Program-made: the position numbers and the translations under genes
Notes under the pieces: generated by a model
What the model was told of the DNA's origin: nothing
Database searches by the model: none
What the model saw: only the letters and a program-made list of their open reading frames with translations
Part shown: positions 34,969 to 45,060 of the stretch, piece by piece
Numbering within the stretch: the first letter of the stretch is position 1
Layout of the letters: every line of letters begins with the position of its first letter
Source of the DNA: an uncultured Agromyces sp.
Lineage (GTDB): Bacteria > Actinomycetota > Actinomycetes > Actinomycetales > Microbacteriaceae
NCBI GenBank assembly: GCA_913053875.1
Contig: CAJXGN010000006.1
Span: 124,001 to 188,000 of the forward strand
DNA: 64,000 nucleotides
Direction of reading: 5' to 3'

Positions 34969-36171
34969 TCAGGAGCGGCGTACGGGCGTGTCGTGGTCGC
35001 TCATGGACCCGATGATGAGCGCGGCCTGCAGGATGAGGGCCTCGCGGGCACCGGTGGCATCCCACCCGATGACCTCCGAGACGCGCTTCAGGCGGTACCG
35101 CACCGTGTTCGGGTGCACGAAGAGCTCGCGGGCCGTCGCCTCGAGCGAGCGACCGTTGTCGAGGTAGCACCACAGGGTCGTGAGCAGCTCGGTCGAATGC
35201 GCCTGCAGCGGGCGGTAGATGCGGTGCACGAGCGTGGCGCGCGCGAGCGGATCGCCCGCCAGGGCGCGCTCGGGCAGCAGGTCGTCGGCGTGCACGGGGC
35301 GGGGGGCGTGACGCCACGAGCGTGCCACCGCGAAGCCGGCGAGCGCCGCGCGGGCGCTCTTCGACGCGTCCACGAGGTTCGGCACCTCGTGGCCGAGCAC
35401 CAGGTGGCCGGGGCCGAAGTGGGGCTCGAGCGCCACCGCGATCTCCATGAAGCTGAGCGCCGCCGACGTGCCGATCTGCTCGTCGGCGTCCCGGCTGCGC
35501 GGATCGGCGCGGCCGACCACGAGCACGAGGCGGGAGCCCTGCACGCCGATGAGCACGTCGGCGGCCATGTGCCGCGCGGCCCGGCGCACCTGGTCGACGT
35601 CGAGCGTCTTGGGCGTCGTGCCGACGAGCACCGCGACCTCGCCGTGGCCGTGCCAGCCGAGCGCCGCGATGCGGCTCGGCAGCTCCTCGTCGTACTCGCC
35701 CGACAGGATCGAGTCGACCACGAGCGCCTCGAGGCGCGCGTCCCAGAGTCCGCGGGCCTCGGCGGCCCGGGCGTACACGTCGGCGGCCGCGAAGGCGATC
35801 TCGCGCGAGTACAGCAGGATGGCCTCGCGCAGCGGCTCGCCGCCGTCCTTGACGCGCTCCTCGACGACCTCGACGGTCACCCGGATGAGCTGCAGCGTCT
35901 GCTGCAGGCTCACCGAGCGCAGCAGTTCACGCGGCGCGGCGCCGAACACGTCGGCCGCGATCCACGGCGTCGAGCGCGGGTCGTCGAACCAGGCGATGAA
36001 CGAGGTGATGCCCGCCTGCGCGACGAGCCCCACGGCCGAACGACGGCTCGGCGGCATGTCGCCGTACCACGGCAGCGTGTCCTCGAGGCGCTTGAGCGTC
36101 GCGGTCGACAACTCTCCGGAGATCGTCCGCAGCCATGCGAGCGTCTCCGCCTTCGTCCGGTTGGGGGCCAC
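34969..36171 (-). CDS. fasR: PucR-type regulator of fatty-acid synthesis (FasR)
   Basis: 400-aa regulator with a C-terminal PucR/CdaR helix-turn-helix: RSLEATARELFVHPNTVRYRLKRV at ~345-370. The N-terminal and central parts have no recognised catalytic motifs. Its place directly upstream of fabD and its length match Streptomyces FasR, an activator of fabDHPF. The ATG is 4 nt after the aceE stop, so it is probably co-transcribed with aceE. Confidence 0.85.
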   Translation of the reverse strand: MAPNRTKAETLAWLRTISGELSTATLKRLEDTLPWYGDMPPSRRSAVGLVAQAGITSFIAWFDDPRSTPWIAADVFGAAPRELLRSVSLQQTLQLIRVTVEVVEERVKDGGEPLREAILLYSREIAFAAADVYARAAEARGLWDARLEALVVDSILSGEYDEELPSRIAALGWHGHGEVAVLVGTTPKTLDVDQVRRAARHMAADVLIGVQGSRLVLVVGRADPRSRDADEQIGTSAALSFMEIAVALEPHFGPGHLVLGHEVPNLVDASKSARAALAGFAVARSWRHAPRPVHADDLLPERALAGDPLARATLVHRIYRPLQAHSTELLTTLWCYLDNGRSLEATARELFVHPNTVRYRLKRVSEVIGWDATGAREALILQAALIIGSMSDHDTPVRRS

Positions 36172-36175
36172 TCGG

Positions 36176-38902
36176 CTAGCTCTCGCCTCCTGCGGTGCCG
36201 GTCGTGCCGGCGTTCACGTCGAGCAGGCGGTACTTCTCGATCGCCTGCGCCGGGACGCCCCGGTCGACCTCGCCGCGCTGGGCGAGCAGCTCGAGCGTGC
36301 GCACCACGACCGACGGCCCGTCGATGGTGAAGAACCGGCGTGCGGCCGGGCGGGTGTCGCTGAAGCCGAAGCCGTCGGCGCCGAGCGTCGCGTACTCGCC
36401 GGGCACGTAGGCGCGCACCTGGTCGGGCACCGCGTGCATGTAGTCGGTCACCGCGACGAAGGGGCCCTCGCTGCTCCCGAGCTTGCGGGTGAGGTACGGC
36501 ACCTGCGGCGTGGCATCCGGGTTCAGGAAGTTGTGCTCGTCGGCGGCGAGGCCGTCGCGGCGCAGCTCCGTCCAGGAGGTCACCGACCACACGTCGGCCG
36601 ACACGCCCCAGTCGTCGGCCAGCAGCTGCTGGGCCTCGAGCGCCCACGGCACCGAGACGCCGGAGGCCATGATCTGCGCCTTCGGACCCTGCACCGAGGA
36701 GCCCGAGATGCGGTGGATGCCGCGCTGGATGCCCTCCACGTCGACGCCCTCGGGCTCGGCGGGCTGCACGATCGGCTCGTTGTACACGGTGAGGTAGTAC
36801 ATGACGTTCGGGTCGGGGTGCGAGCCGCCGTACATGCGCTCGAGTCCCGCGCGCATGATGTGGCCGATCTCGTAGCCGTAGGCCGGGTCGTAGGTGACGA
36901 CCGCCGGGTTGGTCGAGGCCAGGAGCGGGGAGTGGCCGTCGGCGTGCTGGAGGCCCTCGCCGGTCAGCGTCGTGCGACCCGCGGTCGCGCCGATGATGAA
37001 GCCGCGCGCCATCTGGTCGCCCGCGGCCCACATGGCGTCGCCCGTGCGCTGGAAGCCGAACATCGAGTAGAAGACGTAGATCGGGATGAGCGGCTCGCCC
37101 TCGACCGAGTACGACGTGCCGATGGCGGTGAACGCCGCCATCGCGCCGGCCTCGTTGATGCCGACGTGCACGATCTGGCCCTGCGGGCTCTCCTTGTACG
37201 CCAGCAGCAGTTCGCGGTCGACCGACGTGTAGTGCTGGCCGTTCGGGTTGTAGATCTTCGCGCTCGGGAAGAACGCGTCGATGCCGAACGTGCGCGCCTC
37301 GTCGGGGATGATCGGCACGATGCGGTTGCCGAAGTCCTTGGACCGCATGAGGTCCTTCAGCAGGCGCACGAAGGCCATCGTCGTGGCGACCTCCTGGTGG
37401 CCCGACCCCTTCTTCGCGATCGCGTACGCCGAGTCCTCCGGCAGCGAGATCGCAGTGTGCTTCGTCCGGCGCTCCGGCAGGTAGCCGCCGAGCTCGCGCC
37501 GACGCTCGTGCAGGTACTGGATCGCCTCGTCGTCCTCACCCGGGTGGTAGTACGGCGGGAGGTACGGGTTCTCCTCGAGCTGCGCGTCCGAGATCGGGAT
37601 GCGCATGGTGTCGCGGAACGTCTTGAGGTTGTCCAGCGTCATCTTCTTCATCTGGTGGGTCGCGTTGCGGCCCTCGAACGACGGACCGAGCCCGTAGCCC
37701 TTGATGGTCTTGGCGAGGATGACGGTGGGCTGGCCCGTGTGCTCGGTCGCGGCCTTGAACGCGGCGTAGACCTTGCGGTAGTCGTGGCCGCCGCGCTTGA
37801 GGTTCCAGATGTCGTCGTCGGAGAGGTCCTTGACGAGCTCGAGCGCGCGCGGGTCGCGACCGAAGAAGTTCTCGCGCACGTAGGCGCCCGACTCGGCCTT
37901 GTAGGTCTGGAAGTCGCCGTCGGGCGTGATGTTCATGAGGTTGCGCAGGGCGCCCTCGTCGTCGCGCCCGAGCAGGTCGTCCCACTCGCGCCCCCAGACG
38001 ACCTTGATGACGTTCCAGCCGGCGCCGCGGAAGAAGCTCTCCAGCTCCTGGATGATCTTGCCGTTGCCGCGTACCGGGCCGTCGAGTCGCTGCAGGTTGC
38101 AGTTGATGACGAAGTTGAGGTTGTCGAGGCCCTCGTTGGCGGCGACCTGCAGTTGTCCGCGGCTCTCGACCTCGTCCATCTCGCCGTCGCCGAGGAACGC
38201 CCAGACCTGCTGGTCGCTCGCGTCCTTGATGCCGCGGTTGGTGAGGTACTTGTTGAGCTGCGCCTGGTAGATCGCGTTGATCGGGCCGAGGCCCATCGAG
38301 ACGGTCGGGAACTGCCAGAACTCGGGCTGGAGCCGCGGGTGCGGGTACGAGGGCAGCCCGTTCGGCGCGTGCGACTTCTCCTGGCGGAAGCCGTCGAGCT
38401 GCTCGGACGTGAGCCGACCCTCGAGGAAGGCGCGCGCGTAGGTGCCGGGGGAGGCGTGGCCCTGGATGTAGATCTGGTCGCCGCCGCCGGGGTGGTCCTG
38501 GCCGCGGAAGAAGTGGTTGAAGCCGACCTCGTAGAGGGCGGCCGACGACGCGTACGTCGAGATGTGGCCGCCGACGGCGATGCCGGGGCGCTGCGCGCGG
38601 TGCACGAGCATCGCCGCGTTCCAGCGGATCCACGCCCGGTAGCGGCGCTCGAGCGCCTCATCGCCGGGGAACTCCGGCTCGTTCTCCGGGGCGATGGTGT
38701 TCAGGTAGTCGGTGGTGGGCACCATCGGCACGCCGAGGTGCAGCTCCTTCGAGCGCTTGAGCAGGCTGAGCATGATCTCGCGCCCGCGCTGGTGCCCCTG
38801 CGACGCGACCAGCGCATCCAGGGACTCGGACCACTCGGCCGTCTCCTCCGGGTCGGAGTCCATCTGGGTGGCGGAGTACGGGTCCTGGTCGTTGACAGTC
38901 AC
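36176..38902 (-). CDS. aceE: Pyruvate dehydrogenase E1 component, homodimeric
   Basis: 908-aa ThDP enzyme decarboxylating pyruvate and acetylating lipoyl-E2. The ThDP motif [14 protein letters not shown] leads into [17 protein letters not shown]; the N-terminal [17 protein letters not shown] and active-site [10 protein letters not shown] match the homodimeric E1 family. Full length. It heads the aceE-fasR unit next to the fab cluster, linking acetyl-CoA supply to fatty-acid synthesis. The E2 and E3 genes lie 16-18 kb away. Confidence 0.96.
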   Translation of the reverse strand: MTVNDQDPYSATQMDSDPEETAEWSESLDALVASQGHQRGREIMLSLLKRSKELHLGVPMVPTTDYLNTIAPENEPEFPGDEALERRYRAWIRWNAAMLVHRAQRPGIAVGGHISTYASSAALYEVGFNHFFRGQDHPGGGDQIYIQGHASPGTYARAFLEGRLTSEQLDGFRQEKSHAPNGLPSYPHPRLQPEFWQFPTVSMGLGPINAIYQAQLNKYLTNRGIKDASDQQVWAFLGDGEMDEVESRGQLQVAANEGLDNLNFVINCNLQRLDGPVRGNGKIIQELESFFRGAGWNVIKVVWGREWDDLLGRDDEGALRNLMNITPDGDFQTYKAESGAYVRENFFGRDPRALELVKDLSDDDIWNLKRGGHDYRKVYAAFKAATEHTGQPTVILAKTIKGYGLGPSFEGRNATHQMKKMTLDNLKTFRDTMRIPISDAQLEENPYLPPYYHPGEDDEAIQYLHERRRELGGYLPERRTKHTAISLPEDSAYAIAKKGSGHQEVATTMAFVRLLKDLMRSKDFGNRIVPIIPDEARTFGIDAFFPSAKIYNPNGQHYTSVDRELLLAYKESPQGQIVHVGINEAGAMAAFTAIGTSYSVEGEPLIPIYVFYSMFGFQRTGDAMWAAGDQMARGFIIGATAGRTTLTGEGLQHADGHSPLLASTNPAVVTYDPAYGYEIGHIMRAGLERMYGGSHPDPNVMYYLTVYNEPIVQPAEPEGVDVEGIQRGIHRISGSSVQGPKAQIMASGVSVPWALEAQQLLADDWGVSADVWSVTSWTELRRDGLAADEHNFLNPDATPQVPYLTRKLGSSEGPFVAVTDYMHAVPDQVRAYVPGEYATLGADGFGFSDTRPAARRFFTIDGPSVVVRTLELLAQRGEVDRGVPAQAIEKYRLLDVNAGTTGTAGGES

Positions 38903-39080
38903 ACTCGACCTCTCTCTCGTGGCAGATCATGCCGGAATGCGCGCACGTACGGCCGGGTCACGCCGCGCGGCACACCTAGTCATCCTAGAGTCTCGTCGCG
39001 CGGCCGGCGCGAATCGAGTCGGCTCGAAGCGGCGACGGGCCCCGCCCGGCGGTAGACTCGTCCGGTCGCGCGAGCGACGA

Positions 39081-39153
39081 GGGCCTTTAGCTCAGTTGGT
39101 AGAGCGCCACGTTTACACCGTGGATGTCATCGGTTCGAGCCCGGTAGGGCCCA
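39081..39153 (+). tRNA. tRNA-Val (anticodon TAC)
   Basis: Acceptor GGGCCTT/AGGGCCC, D-arm AGCTCAGTTGGTAGAGC, anticodon stem-loop CCACGTTTACACCGTGG with TAC at 39114-39116, T-arm ATCGG-TTCGAGC-CCGGT, discriminator A. CCA is not encoded. TAGACT at 39053-39058 may be its -10. Confidence 0.96.
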
Positions 39154-39186
39154 CTCGAGCGTCACGTCCGGGGAGGGGCAGGACAC

Positions 39187-39555
39187 ATGGAACTCGGTGC
39201 ATTCTCGGTGAGCCTGGCGGTGCGCGACCTGGCGGCGAGCCGCGACTTCTACGCGCGACTCGGCTTCGAGGCCGTCGGCGGCGACGGCGAGCAGTGGCTG
39301 ATCGTGCGCAACGGGACGACCACGCTCGGGCTGTTCCAGGGCATGTTCGACCGCAACACGCTCACGTTCAACCCCGGCTGGGACGCCCAGGGCGAGTCGA
39401 CCGAGACGTTCACCGACGTCCGGGAGATCGAACGCCGCCTCGACGACGCCGGCGTCGAGATCGTGCAGCGCACCGAGGCCGGCACCGAGGGCCCGGCCCA
39501 CCTCATGCTGATCGACCCCGACGGCAACCCGGTGCTGCTCGACCAGCACCGGTAG
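39187..39555 (+). CDS. VOC (glyoxalase/bleomycin-resistance fold) protein
   Basis: 122-aa single-module VOC protein: FSVSLAVRDLAASRDFYARL at the start and LMLIDPDGNPVLLDQH at the end, the paired beta-alpha-beta-beta-beta layout. The ligand is unknown; relatives include dioxygenases and antibiotic-binding proteins. GGGGAGGGG lies upstream of the ATG. Confidence 0.85.
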   Translation: MELGAFSVSLAVRDLAASRDFYARLGFEAVGGDGEQWLIVRNGTTTLGLFQGMFDRNTLTFNPGWDAQGESTETFTDVREIERRLDDAGVEIVQRTEAGTEGPAHLMLIDPDGNPVLLDQHR

Positions 39556-39573
39556 CGGTCGGGGGCCCCGCGC

Positions 39574-39579
39574 TAGGCT
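39574..39579 (+). promoter_or_regulatory. -10 box of the Nif3-like gene (leaderless)
   Basis: TAGGCT, 7 nt before GTG 39587. Confidence 0.5.
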
Positions 39580-39586
39580 GGCGGTC

Positions 39587-40408
39587 GTGCCCATCACGCT
39601 CGCCGACGCCGTCTCCACCGCACACGGGCTCTGGCCGCTGGACGGGGCCGAACCGTGGGACGCCCCGGGCCTCGTCAGCGGGGATCCGCGGGCCGAGGTC
39701 TCGCGTGTGCTGCTCGCCGTGGACGCCGTCGAGACGACCGTCTCCGAGGCGGTCGACGGCGGCTACGACCTGCTGCTCACCCACCATCCGCTGCTGCTGC
39801 GCGGGGTCACCTCGGTCGCCGAGGACCGCTACAAGGGTGCGCTGCTCGCCCGGCTGATCCGGGGCGGATGCGCGCTGCTCGGCGCGCACACGAACGCCGA
39901 CGTCGTCGAGGAGGGCACGTCGGCGGTGCTCGCGACCGGACTGGGCGTCGCGGATGCGCGACCGATCGTGCCGGGCGCGGACCCCGCCCGCGGCCTCGGC
40001 CGGGTCGGCGACCTCGCCGAGCCCGTGTCGCTCGGCCGGTTCGCCCGGCGCGTGCTCGACCTGCTGCCCGCGACGGCGGGCGGCGTGCGGGTGGCGGGAG
40101 ACTACGACCAGCCCGTGCGACGCGTCGCGGTCTGCGGCGGTGCGGGCGACTCGCTGCTCGCGCACCCCGAGGTGCGCGCCGCCGACGTCTACGTCACCGC
40201 CGACCTGCGACACCACCCCGCGTCCGAGTCCCGCGAGGAGACGTTCGCCGCAGGCTCCGGCCCCGCCCTGGTCGACGTCTCGCACTGGGCGAGCGAGTGG
40301 CTCTGGCTCGACGCGGCCGCCCGCGAGCTGCGCGCCGCGCTGCCGGGCGTCGTCGTCGACGTGAGCGAGTCGCGGACCGACCCGTGGGACTTCGCCGTCG
40401 TACACTGA
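39587..40408 (+). CDS. Nif3-like dinuclear metal centre protein
   Basis: 273-aa member of the Nif3/YbgI family (GTP cyclohydrolase I type 2 homologue). Metal-site motifs are LLLTHHPLLLRGV near residue 62 and GAHTNADVV near 100; the C-terminal VDVSHWASEWLWL supplies further ligands. Often paired with the zinc-ribbon coiled-coil gene that follows 40 nt later, as here. Molecular function is not established. Confidence 0.88.
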   Translation: MPITLADAVSTAHGLWPLDGAEPWDAPGLVSGDPRAEVSRVLLAVDAVETTVSEAVDGGYDLLLTHHPLLLRGVTSVAEDRYKGALLARLIRGGCALLGAHTNADVVEEGTSAVLATGLGVADARPIVPGADPARGLGRVGDLAEPVSLGRFARRVLDLLPATAGGVRVAGDYDQPVRRVAVCGGAGDSLLAHPEVRAADVYVTADLRHHPASESREETFAAGSGPALVDVSHWASEWLWLDAAARELRAALPGVVVDVSESRTDPWDFAVVH

Positions 40409-40448
40409 CGACTCCGGGGCATCCGCCCGACCCGACCGAGGAGATCAC

Positions 40449-41186
40449 GTGAAGGCCACTCCCGCAGCGCAGCAGGAGCTCCTGCGCCTCCAGGCGCTCG
40501 ACACCCGACTCCAGCAGATCGCCCACCGCCTCGGGGCGCTGCCCCAGGCGGAGCAGCTCGCCGAACTGGGCACGCGCGACGACGCGGCTCGCCGGCGGCG
40601 CACCGAGGTGTCCGGGGTGCTCGACGACGCTCGGGCGGAGCTGAAGCGGGTGGAGTCCGATGTCGAGGTGGTGGAGGCCCGGATCGTGCGCGACGACGCG
40701 CGGCTCGCCGCGAGCACGTCGGTCAAGGACGTCGCCGGCCTGGAATCGGAGCTCACCTCGCTGCGGAAGCGGCTCAGCGACCTCGAGGACATCGAGCTCG
40801 CGGTGATGGAGCGCGTCGAGGAGCTCGAGCGCGACGTGCACGGCATCGACGACGAGCGCGAGGACATCGCGAGCGAGGTCACGCGCGTCTCCGACGAGCG
40901 CGACGAGGCGGCCGGCGCGCTCACGACCGAACGCGACCAGGCCTCGCGCGACCGCGCGGCCATCGCCGAGGGGCTGCCCGACGACCTCGAGGCGTTCTAC
41001 GAGCGGCGTCGCATCGCGGGCGGCGGCATCGGCGCCGCGCTGCTCCGACAGCGCACCTGCGGCGGCTGCACGATCACGCTCACCGGGTCCGACCTCGAGG
41101 ACGTGCGTCGCGCCGCGGACGACGACGTGCTGCAGTGCCCCGACTGCGACCGCATCCTGGTGCGCACGGACGAGTCCGGCCTCTGA
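40449..41186 (+). CDS. Coiled-coil protein with C4 zinc ribbon
   Basis: 245-aa protein: long N-terminal coiled coil (residues ~5-170; LLRLQALDTRLQQIAHRLG), then C-terminal CGGCTITLTGSDLEDVRRA and CPDC, a C-x2-C ... C-x2-C zinc ribbon of the CT398/HP0958 type. Nucleic-acid binding is suspected in the family. GTG start with GAGGAG upstream; probably co-transcribed with the Nif3-like gene. Confidence 0.87.
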   Translation: MKATPAAQQELLRLQALDTRLQQIAHRLGALPQAEQLAELGTRDDAARRRRTEVSGVLDDARAELKRVESDVEVVEARIVRDDARLAASTSVKDVAGLESELTSLRKRLSDLEDIELAVMERVEELERDVHGIDDEREDIASEVTRVSDERDEAAGALTTERDQASRDRAAIAEGLPDDLEAFYERRRIAGGGIGAALLRQRTCGGCTITLTGSDLEDVRRAADDDVLQCPDCDRILVRTDESGL

Positions 41187-41208
41187 ACGCCCCGCGCGCC
41201 GCGGGCGG

Positions 41209-41214
41209 TACGCT
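41209..41214 (+). promoter_or_regulatory. -10 box of rnpB
   Basis: TACGCT, predicting a start near 41221, which matches the first base of the terminal RNase P RNA helix. Confidence 0.5.
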
Positions 41215-41220
41215 GGTGGG

Positions 41221-41604
<384 letters not shown>

Positions 41605-41606
41605 CC

Positions 41607-42395
41607 TCAGTCGTCCGACGGGTCGGCGTCGGACGCCCATTCGGTGCCGTACTCGACCGCCATCGCCGCGGCGCCGAGGATGCCCGCATTGTTGCGGTGC
41701 ACCGCGGGCACGATCGGCGTCCGCAGGTCGAGCAGCGGCAGGAAGTGCTCGTGCTTCTTCGAGACTCCGCCGCCCACGATGAACAGGTCGGGGGAGAACA
41801 GGAACTCGACGTGCGAGTAGTACCGCTGCAGGCGCTTCGCCCAGTGCTCCCAGCTCAGCTCCTTGCGCTCCATCGCCGAGTACGCGGCACGATGCTCGGC
41901 GTCCTTCCCGTCGATCTCGAGGTGGCCGAGCTCGGAGTTCGGGATGAGCACGCCGTCGTAGATGAGCGCCGACCCGATGCCGGTGCCGAGCGTGGTCATG
42001 ATGACGAGCCCGCGTTCGCCGCGAGCCGCGCCGTAGCGCGACTCGGCGTAGCCCGCGGCATCCGCGTCGTTGATGAAGTGGATGGGCACGCCCAGCTCCT
42101 TCTCGAACATCGCCTCGGCCGGCAGCCCGATCCACTCGTCGGAGATGTTCGCGGCCGACATGGTGCGGCCGTGGTGGACGATCGCGGGGAAGCACACCCC
42201 GATCGGGGTGCGCCCGTCGTGGTCGAGCTGCCCGAGGAGATCCTTCGTCGCCTCCAGGATGTCGGCCGGTTCGCCGCCCTTCGGCGTCGCCACCTTGATG
42301 CGGTCCGAGACGAGTTCGCCGGCGTCGACGTCGACGATCGCCCCCTTGATGCCGGTTCCGCCGATGTCGATGCCGATGGCTCGTCCCTCGCCCAT
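41607..42395 (-). CDS. ppgK: Polyphosphate glucokinase
   Basis: 262-aa ROK-fold kinase phosphorylating glucose with polyphosphate and/or ATP. IGIDIGGTGIKGAIVDVDAG is the phosphate-binding loop, VATPKGGEPADI is typical of the actinobacterial PPGK group, FINDADAAG carries the catalytic Asp, and TLGTGIGSALI with GHLEIDGKDAEHRAAYSA follows. TAGGGT (minus) 6 nt before the ATG implies a leaderless message. The stop is 3 nt from rnpB's end. Confidence 0.92.
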   Translation of the reverse strand: MGEGRAIGIDIGGTGIKGAIVDVDAGELVSDRIKVATPKGGEPADILEATKDLLGQLDHDGRTPIGVCFPAIVHHGRTMSAANISDEWIGLPAEAMFEKELGVPIHFINDADAAGYAESRYGAARGERGLVIMTTLGTGIGSALIYDGVLIPNSELGHLEIDGKDAEHRAAYSAMERKELSWEHWAKRLQRYYSHVEFLFSPDLFIVGGGVSKKHEHFLPLLDLRTPIVPAVHRNNAGILGAAAMAVEYGTEWASDADPSDD

Positions 42396-42401
42396 GTCAG
42401 C

Positions 42402-42407
42402 ACCCTA
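42402..42407 (-). promoter_or_regulatory. -10 box of ppgK (leaderless)
   Basis: TAGGGT on the minus strand, 6 nt before ATG 42395. Confidence 0.5.
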
Positions 42408-42449
42408 GCGCGGAGGCGGCGGCCCGGGCAGGAGCGCGGCGCGCGGGCG

Positions 42450-42455
42450 TAGGAT
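42450..42455 (+). promoter_or_regulatory. -10 box of the 62-aa gene (leaderless)
   Basis: TAGGAT, 6 nt before ATG 42462. Confidence 0.5.
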
Positions 42456-42461
42456 CGGAGC

Positions 42462-42650
42462 ATGACGTCCCAGGGGGAAGATCAGTACTGGTACAACATG
42501 AAGACCGGCGAGGTCGAGCACGGGTTCGTGTCGCCGTCGGTCGATCGGGTGGGCCCGTTCCCCACGGAGGGGGAAGCCGCGATGGCCCTCGAGATCCTGC
42601 GCGCGAACAGCGCGAAGTGGGCGGAGGAGGACGCCGCCGACGACGCCTGA
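42462..42650 (+). CDS. Small conserved actinobacterial protein, 62 aa
   Basis: Soluble small protein with the pattern QYWYNMKTGEVEHGFVSP then VGPFPTEGEAAMALEILRAN. I recognise the type (short actinobacterial hypotheticals with YWYN-x-K-TGEVE and a GP(Y/F)-x-T-x-x-EA block, somewhat SPOR-like), but no function is known. Predicted leaderless; divergent from ppgK and convergent with panB. Confidence 0.75.
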   Translation: MTSQGEDQYWYNMKTGEVEHGFVSPSVDRVGPFPTEGEAAMALEILRANSAKWAEEDAADDA

Positions 42651-42687
42651 GACGGATGCCCCGGGGCGGCCCGGGTCTCCGGAGCCG

Positions 42688-43575
42688 CTACTCGTAGCTG
42701 TGCTCGGGCCCGGGGTACTCGCCGGAGTCGACGTCGGCCCGCCACGCGCGCGCCGCGTCGCCGAGCGTCTGCGCGAGGTTCGCGTACTGGCGCACGAACT
42801 TCGGGATGCGCCCGGTCGTGAGACCCGCCCAGTCGGTCCAGACGAGGAGCTGGCCGTCGGTGTGCGGCCCGGCGCCAACGCTGATCGTCGGGATCGCCAG
42901 CGTCTCGGTCACGCGCTTCGCGGCATCCGCCGGCACCATCTCGAGCACGACCGCGAACGCGCCCGCCTCCTGCACGGCGACCGCGTCGTCGACGAGGCGG
43001 TCGGCCGCGTCGCCCCGGCCCTGGATGATGTGTCCGCCCAGCCCGTGCTCCGACTGCGGCGTGTAGCCGACGTGGCCCATCACCGGGATGCCCGACTGCA
43101 CGATGCGCTCGATCTGCGGGGCGCTGCGCCGGCCGCCCTCGAGCTTGACCGCGTGCGCGCCCGACTCCTTCATGAAGCGCACCGCGGTGTGCAGCGCCTC
43201 CTCCGGGCCCGACTCGTACGAGCCGAAGGGCATGTCGGCGACGACGAACGCGCGGGTCACGGCCTTCGCCACGGCGCGGGTGAGCGGCATGAGCTCGTCG
43301 ACCGTCACCGGCAGGGTCGTGTCGTAGCCGAGCACGTTGTTGCCCGCCGAGTCGCCGACGAGCAGGAAGTCGATGCCCGCCTCGTCGAAGATGCGCGCGG
43401 TCAGCTGGTCGTAGCTCGTGAGCCCCGTGATCGCGATGCCCTGCTCCTTCGCGTTCTGGAAGTGCCGGGTGCGCACGCGACGCGGGCCGGCCGCGCGGGC
43501 CGCCCCACCGCCGTAGGGGTTCTGCTCGCCCCCGGCGGACGAGGAGTCGACGTTGGGCTCGGGCAGCTCTGGCAT
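42688..43575 (-). CDS. panB: 3-methyl-2-oxobutanoate hydroxymethyltransferase
   Basis: 295-aa TIM-barrel enzyme making ketopantoate from 2-oxoisovalerate and methylene-THF, the first committed step of pantothenate synthesis. ITGLTSYDQLTARIFDEAG, LLVGDSAGNNVLGYDTTLP (metal Asp) and VKLEGGRRSAP (catalytic region) are visible. The N-terminal ~30 residues are Gly/Ala/Arg-rich and variable. TAGACT 6 nt before the ATG suggests a leaderless mRNA. Confidence 0.94.
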   Translation of the reverse strand: MPELPEPNVDSSSAGGEQNPYGGGAARAAGPRRVRTRHFQNAKEQGIAITGLTSYDQLTARIFDEAGIDFLLVGDSAGNNVLGYDTTLPVTVDELMPLTRAVAKAVTRAFVVADMPFGSYESGPEEALHTAVRFMKESGAHAVKLEGGRRSAPQIERIVQSGIPVMGHVGYTPQSEHGLGGHIIQGRGDAADRLVDDAVAVQEAGAFAVVLEMVPADAAKRVTETLAIPTISVGAGPHTDGQLLVWTDWAGLTTGRIPKFVRQYANLAQTLGDAARAWRADVDSGEYPGPEHSYE

Positions 43576-43581
43576 GCGGCA

Positions 43582-43587
43582 AGTCTA
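43582..43587 (-). promoter_or_regulatory. -10 box of panB (leaderless)
   Basis: TAGACT on the minus strand, 6 nt before ATG 43575. Confidence 0.5.
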
Positions 43588-43711
43588 GCCACGCGGCGGT
43601 GACGCTCGGCCGGTCGGAGCGGGCGGGCGGGCCGTGCCGACGCGCTCCCCGAGGTGGCTCGTGAGCGGGCAGTCGAGCCAGTAGCCTAGGTGGAGCGAAG
43701 AGAGGGTGTTG

Positions 43712-45049
43712 ATGGACAAGCAGCGGGACTTCGTGCTCCGGACCATCGAGGAGCGGGGCGTCAAGTTCGTCCGGCTCTGGTTCACCGACGTGGTGGGCAC
43801 GCTGAAATCGGTGGCGATCGCACCGGCCGAGGTGGAGGGGGCGTTCACCGAGGGGCTCGGCTTCGACGGCTCCGCGATCGAGGGGCTCACGCGCAGCTAC
43901 GAGTCCGACCTCCTCGCGCATCCGGACCCCACGACGTTCCAGACGCTGCCCTGGCGCGGTGACATCGATCCCACCGCACGCATGTTCTGCGACATCACGA
44001 CGCCCGACGGCGAGCCCGCGGTCGCCGACCCGCGCAACGTGCTGAAGCGCACCCTCGAGAAGGCGGCCGACGCCGGGTTCACCTTCTACACGCACCCCGA
44101 GATCGAGTTCTACCTGCTGAAGTCGTCGAAGTTCGGCACCGAGGGTCCGCAGCCCGTCGACTCGGCCGGGTACTTCGACAACGTGCCCGGCGGCACCGCG
44201 CACGACTTCCGCCGCCGGTCGGTGCGCATGCTGGAGGACCTCGGCATCTCGGTGGAGTTCAGCCACCACGAGGCCGGCCCCGGCCAGAACGAGATCGACC
44301 TGCGCTACGCCGACGCGCTGGCCATGGCCGACAACATCATGACCTTCCGCACGGTCGTCAAGGAGGTGGCGATCGAGCAGGGCGTGTATGCGACGTTCAT
44401 GCCGAAGCCGTTCTCCGACCAGCCCGGTTCAGGCATGCACACGCACATGTCGCTCTTCGAGGGCGACGGCAACGCGTTCTTCCAGCAGGGTGCGCAGTAC
44501 CAGCTGTCGACCATCGGCCGGCAGTTCATCGCCGGCCTGCTCCGCCACGCGAGCGAGATCAGCGCGGTGACCAACCAGTTCGTGAACTCCTACAAGCGCC
44601 TCTGGGGCGCCGACGAGGCGCCGAGCTTCATCACCTGGGGCCACAACAACCGCTCCGCGCTCGTGCGGGTGCCGCTGTACAAGCCCAACAAGGGCCAGAG
44701 TGCCCGGGTCGAGTACCGCGCGATCGACTCCGCGGCCAACCCCTACCTGGCGTTCTCGCTGATGCTCGCCGCCGGTCTCAAGGGCATCGAGGAGGGCTAC
44801 GAGCTCCCCGAGGAGGCCGAGGACAACGTGTGGTCGCTCACGGACGCGGAGCGCCGGGCGCTCGGCTACCGGTCGCTGCCGGCGAGTCTCGACCACGCGA
44901 TCGAGTACATGGAGGGCTCGGAGCTCGTCGCCGAGACGCTCGGCGAACAGGTCTTCAACTACGTGCTCGCGAACAAGCGCCAGGAGTGGCGCGAGTACCG
45001 CAGCCAGGTGACCCCGTACGAGCTCCAGCGCAACCTGGAGATCCTCTAG
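43712..45049 (+). CDS. glnA: Glutamine synthetase, GlnA2 type
   Basis: 445-aa type I glutamine synthetase. Motifs: GFDGSAIEGLTRSYESDLLA, active-site HHEAGPGQNEIDLRY, ATP loop FMPKPFSDQPGSGMHTHMSL, and RVEYRAIDSAANPYLAFSLM. The adenylylation-site region reads LPEEAEDNVWSLTDAE, with no Tyr, so GlnE control is not expected. Short form as in actinobacterial GlnA2. ATG 43712 is chosen over a GTG at 43706 because of AGAGAGGG upstream. glnE follows after 11 nt. Confidence 0.93.
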   Translation: MDKQRDFVLRTIEERGVKFVRLWFTDVVGTLKSVAIAPAEVEGAFTEGLGFDGSAIEGLTRSYESDLLAHPDPTTFQTLPWRGDIDPTARMFCDITTPDGEPAVADPRNVLKRTLEKAADAGFTFYTHPEIEFYLLKSSKFGTEGPQPVDSAGYFDNVPGGTAHDFRRRSVRMLEDLGISVEFSHHEAGPGQNEIDLRYADALAMADNIMTFRTVVKEVAIEQGVYATFMPKPFSDQPGSGMHTHMSLFEGDGNAFFQQGAQYQLSTIGRQFIAGLLRHASEISAVTNQFVNSYKRLWGADEAPSFITWGHNNRSALVRVPLYKPNKGQSARVEYRAIDSAANPYLAFSLMLAAGLKGIEEGYELPEEAEDNVWSLTDAERRALGYRSLPASLDHAIEYMEGSELVAETLGEQVFNYVLANKRQEWREYRSQVTPYELQRNLEIL

Positions 45050-45060
45050 CGACGGCGCGG

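Noticed and set aside
35447..39055. 1202-aa open frame antisense to fasR/aceE
   Set aside because: Runs antisense across two clear genes, with a low-complexity protein; GC-driven artefact.
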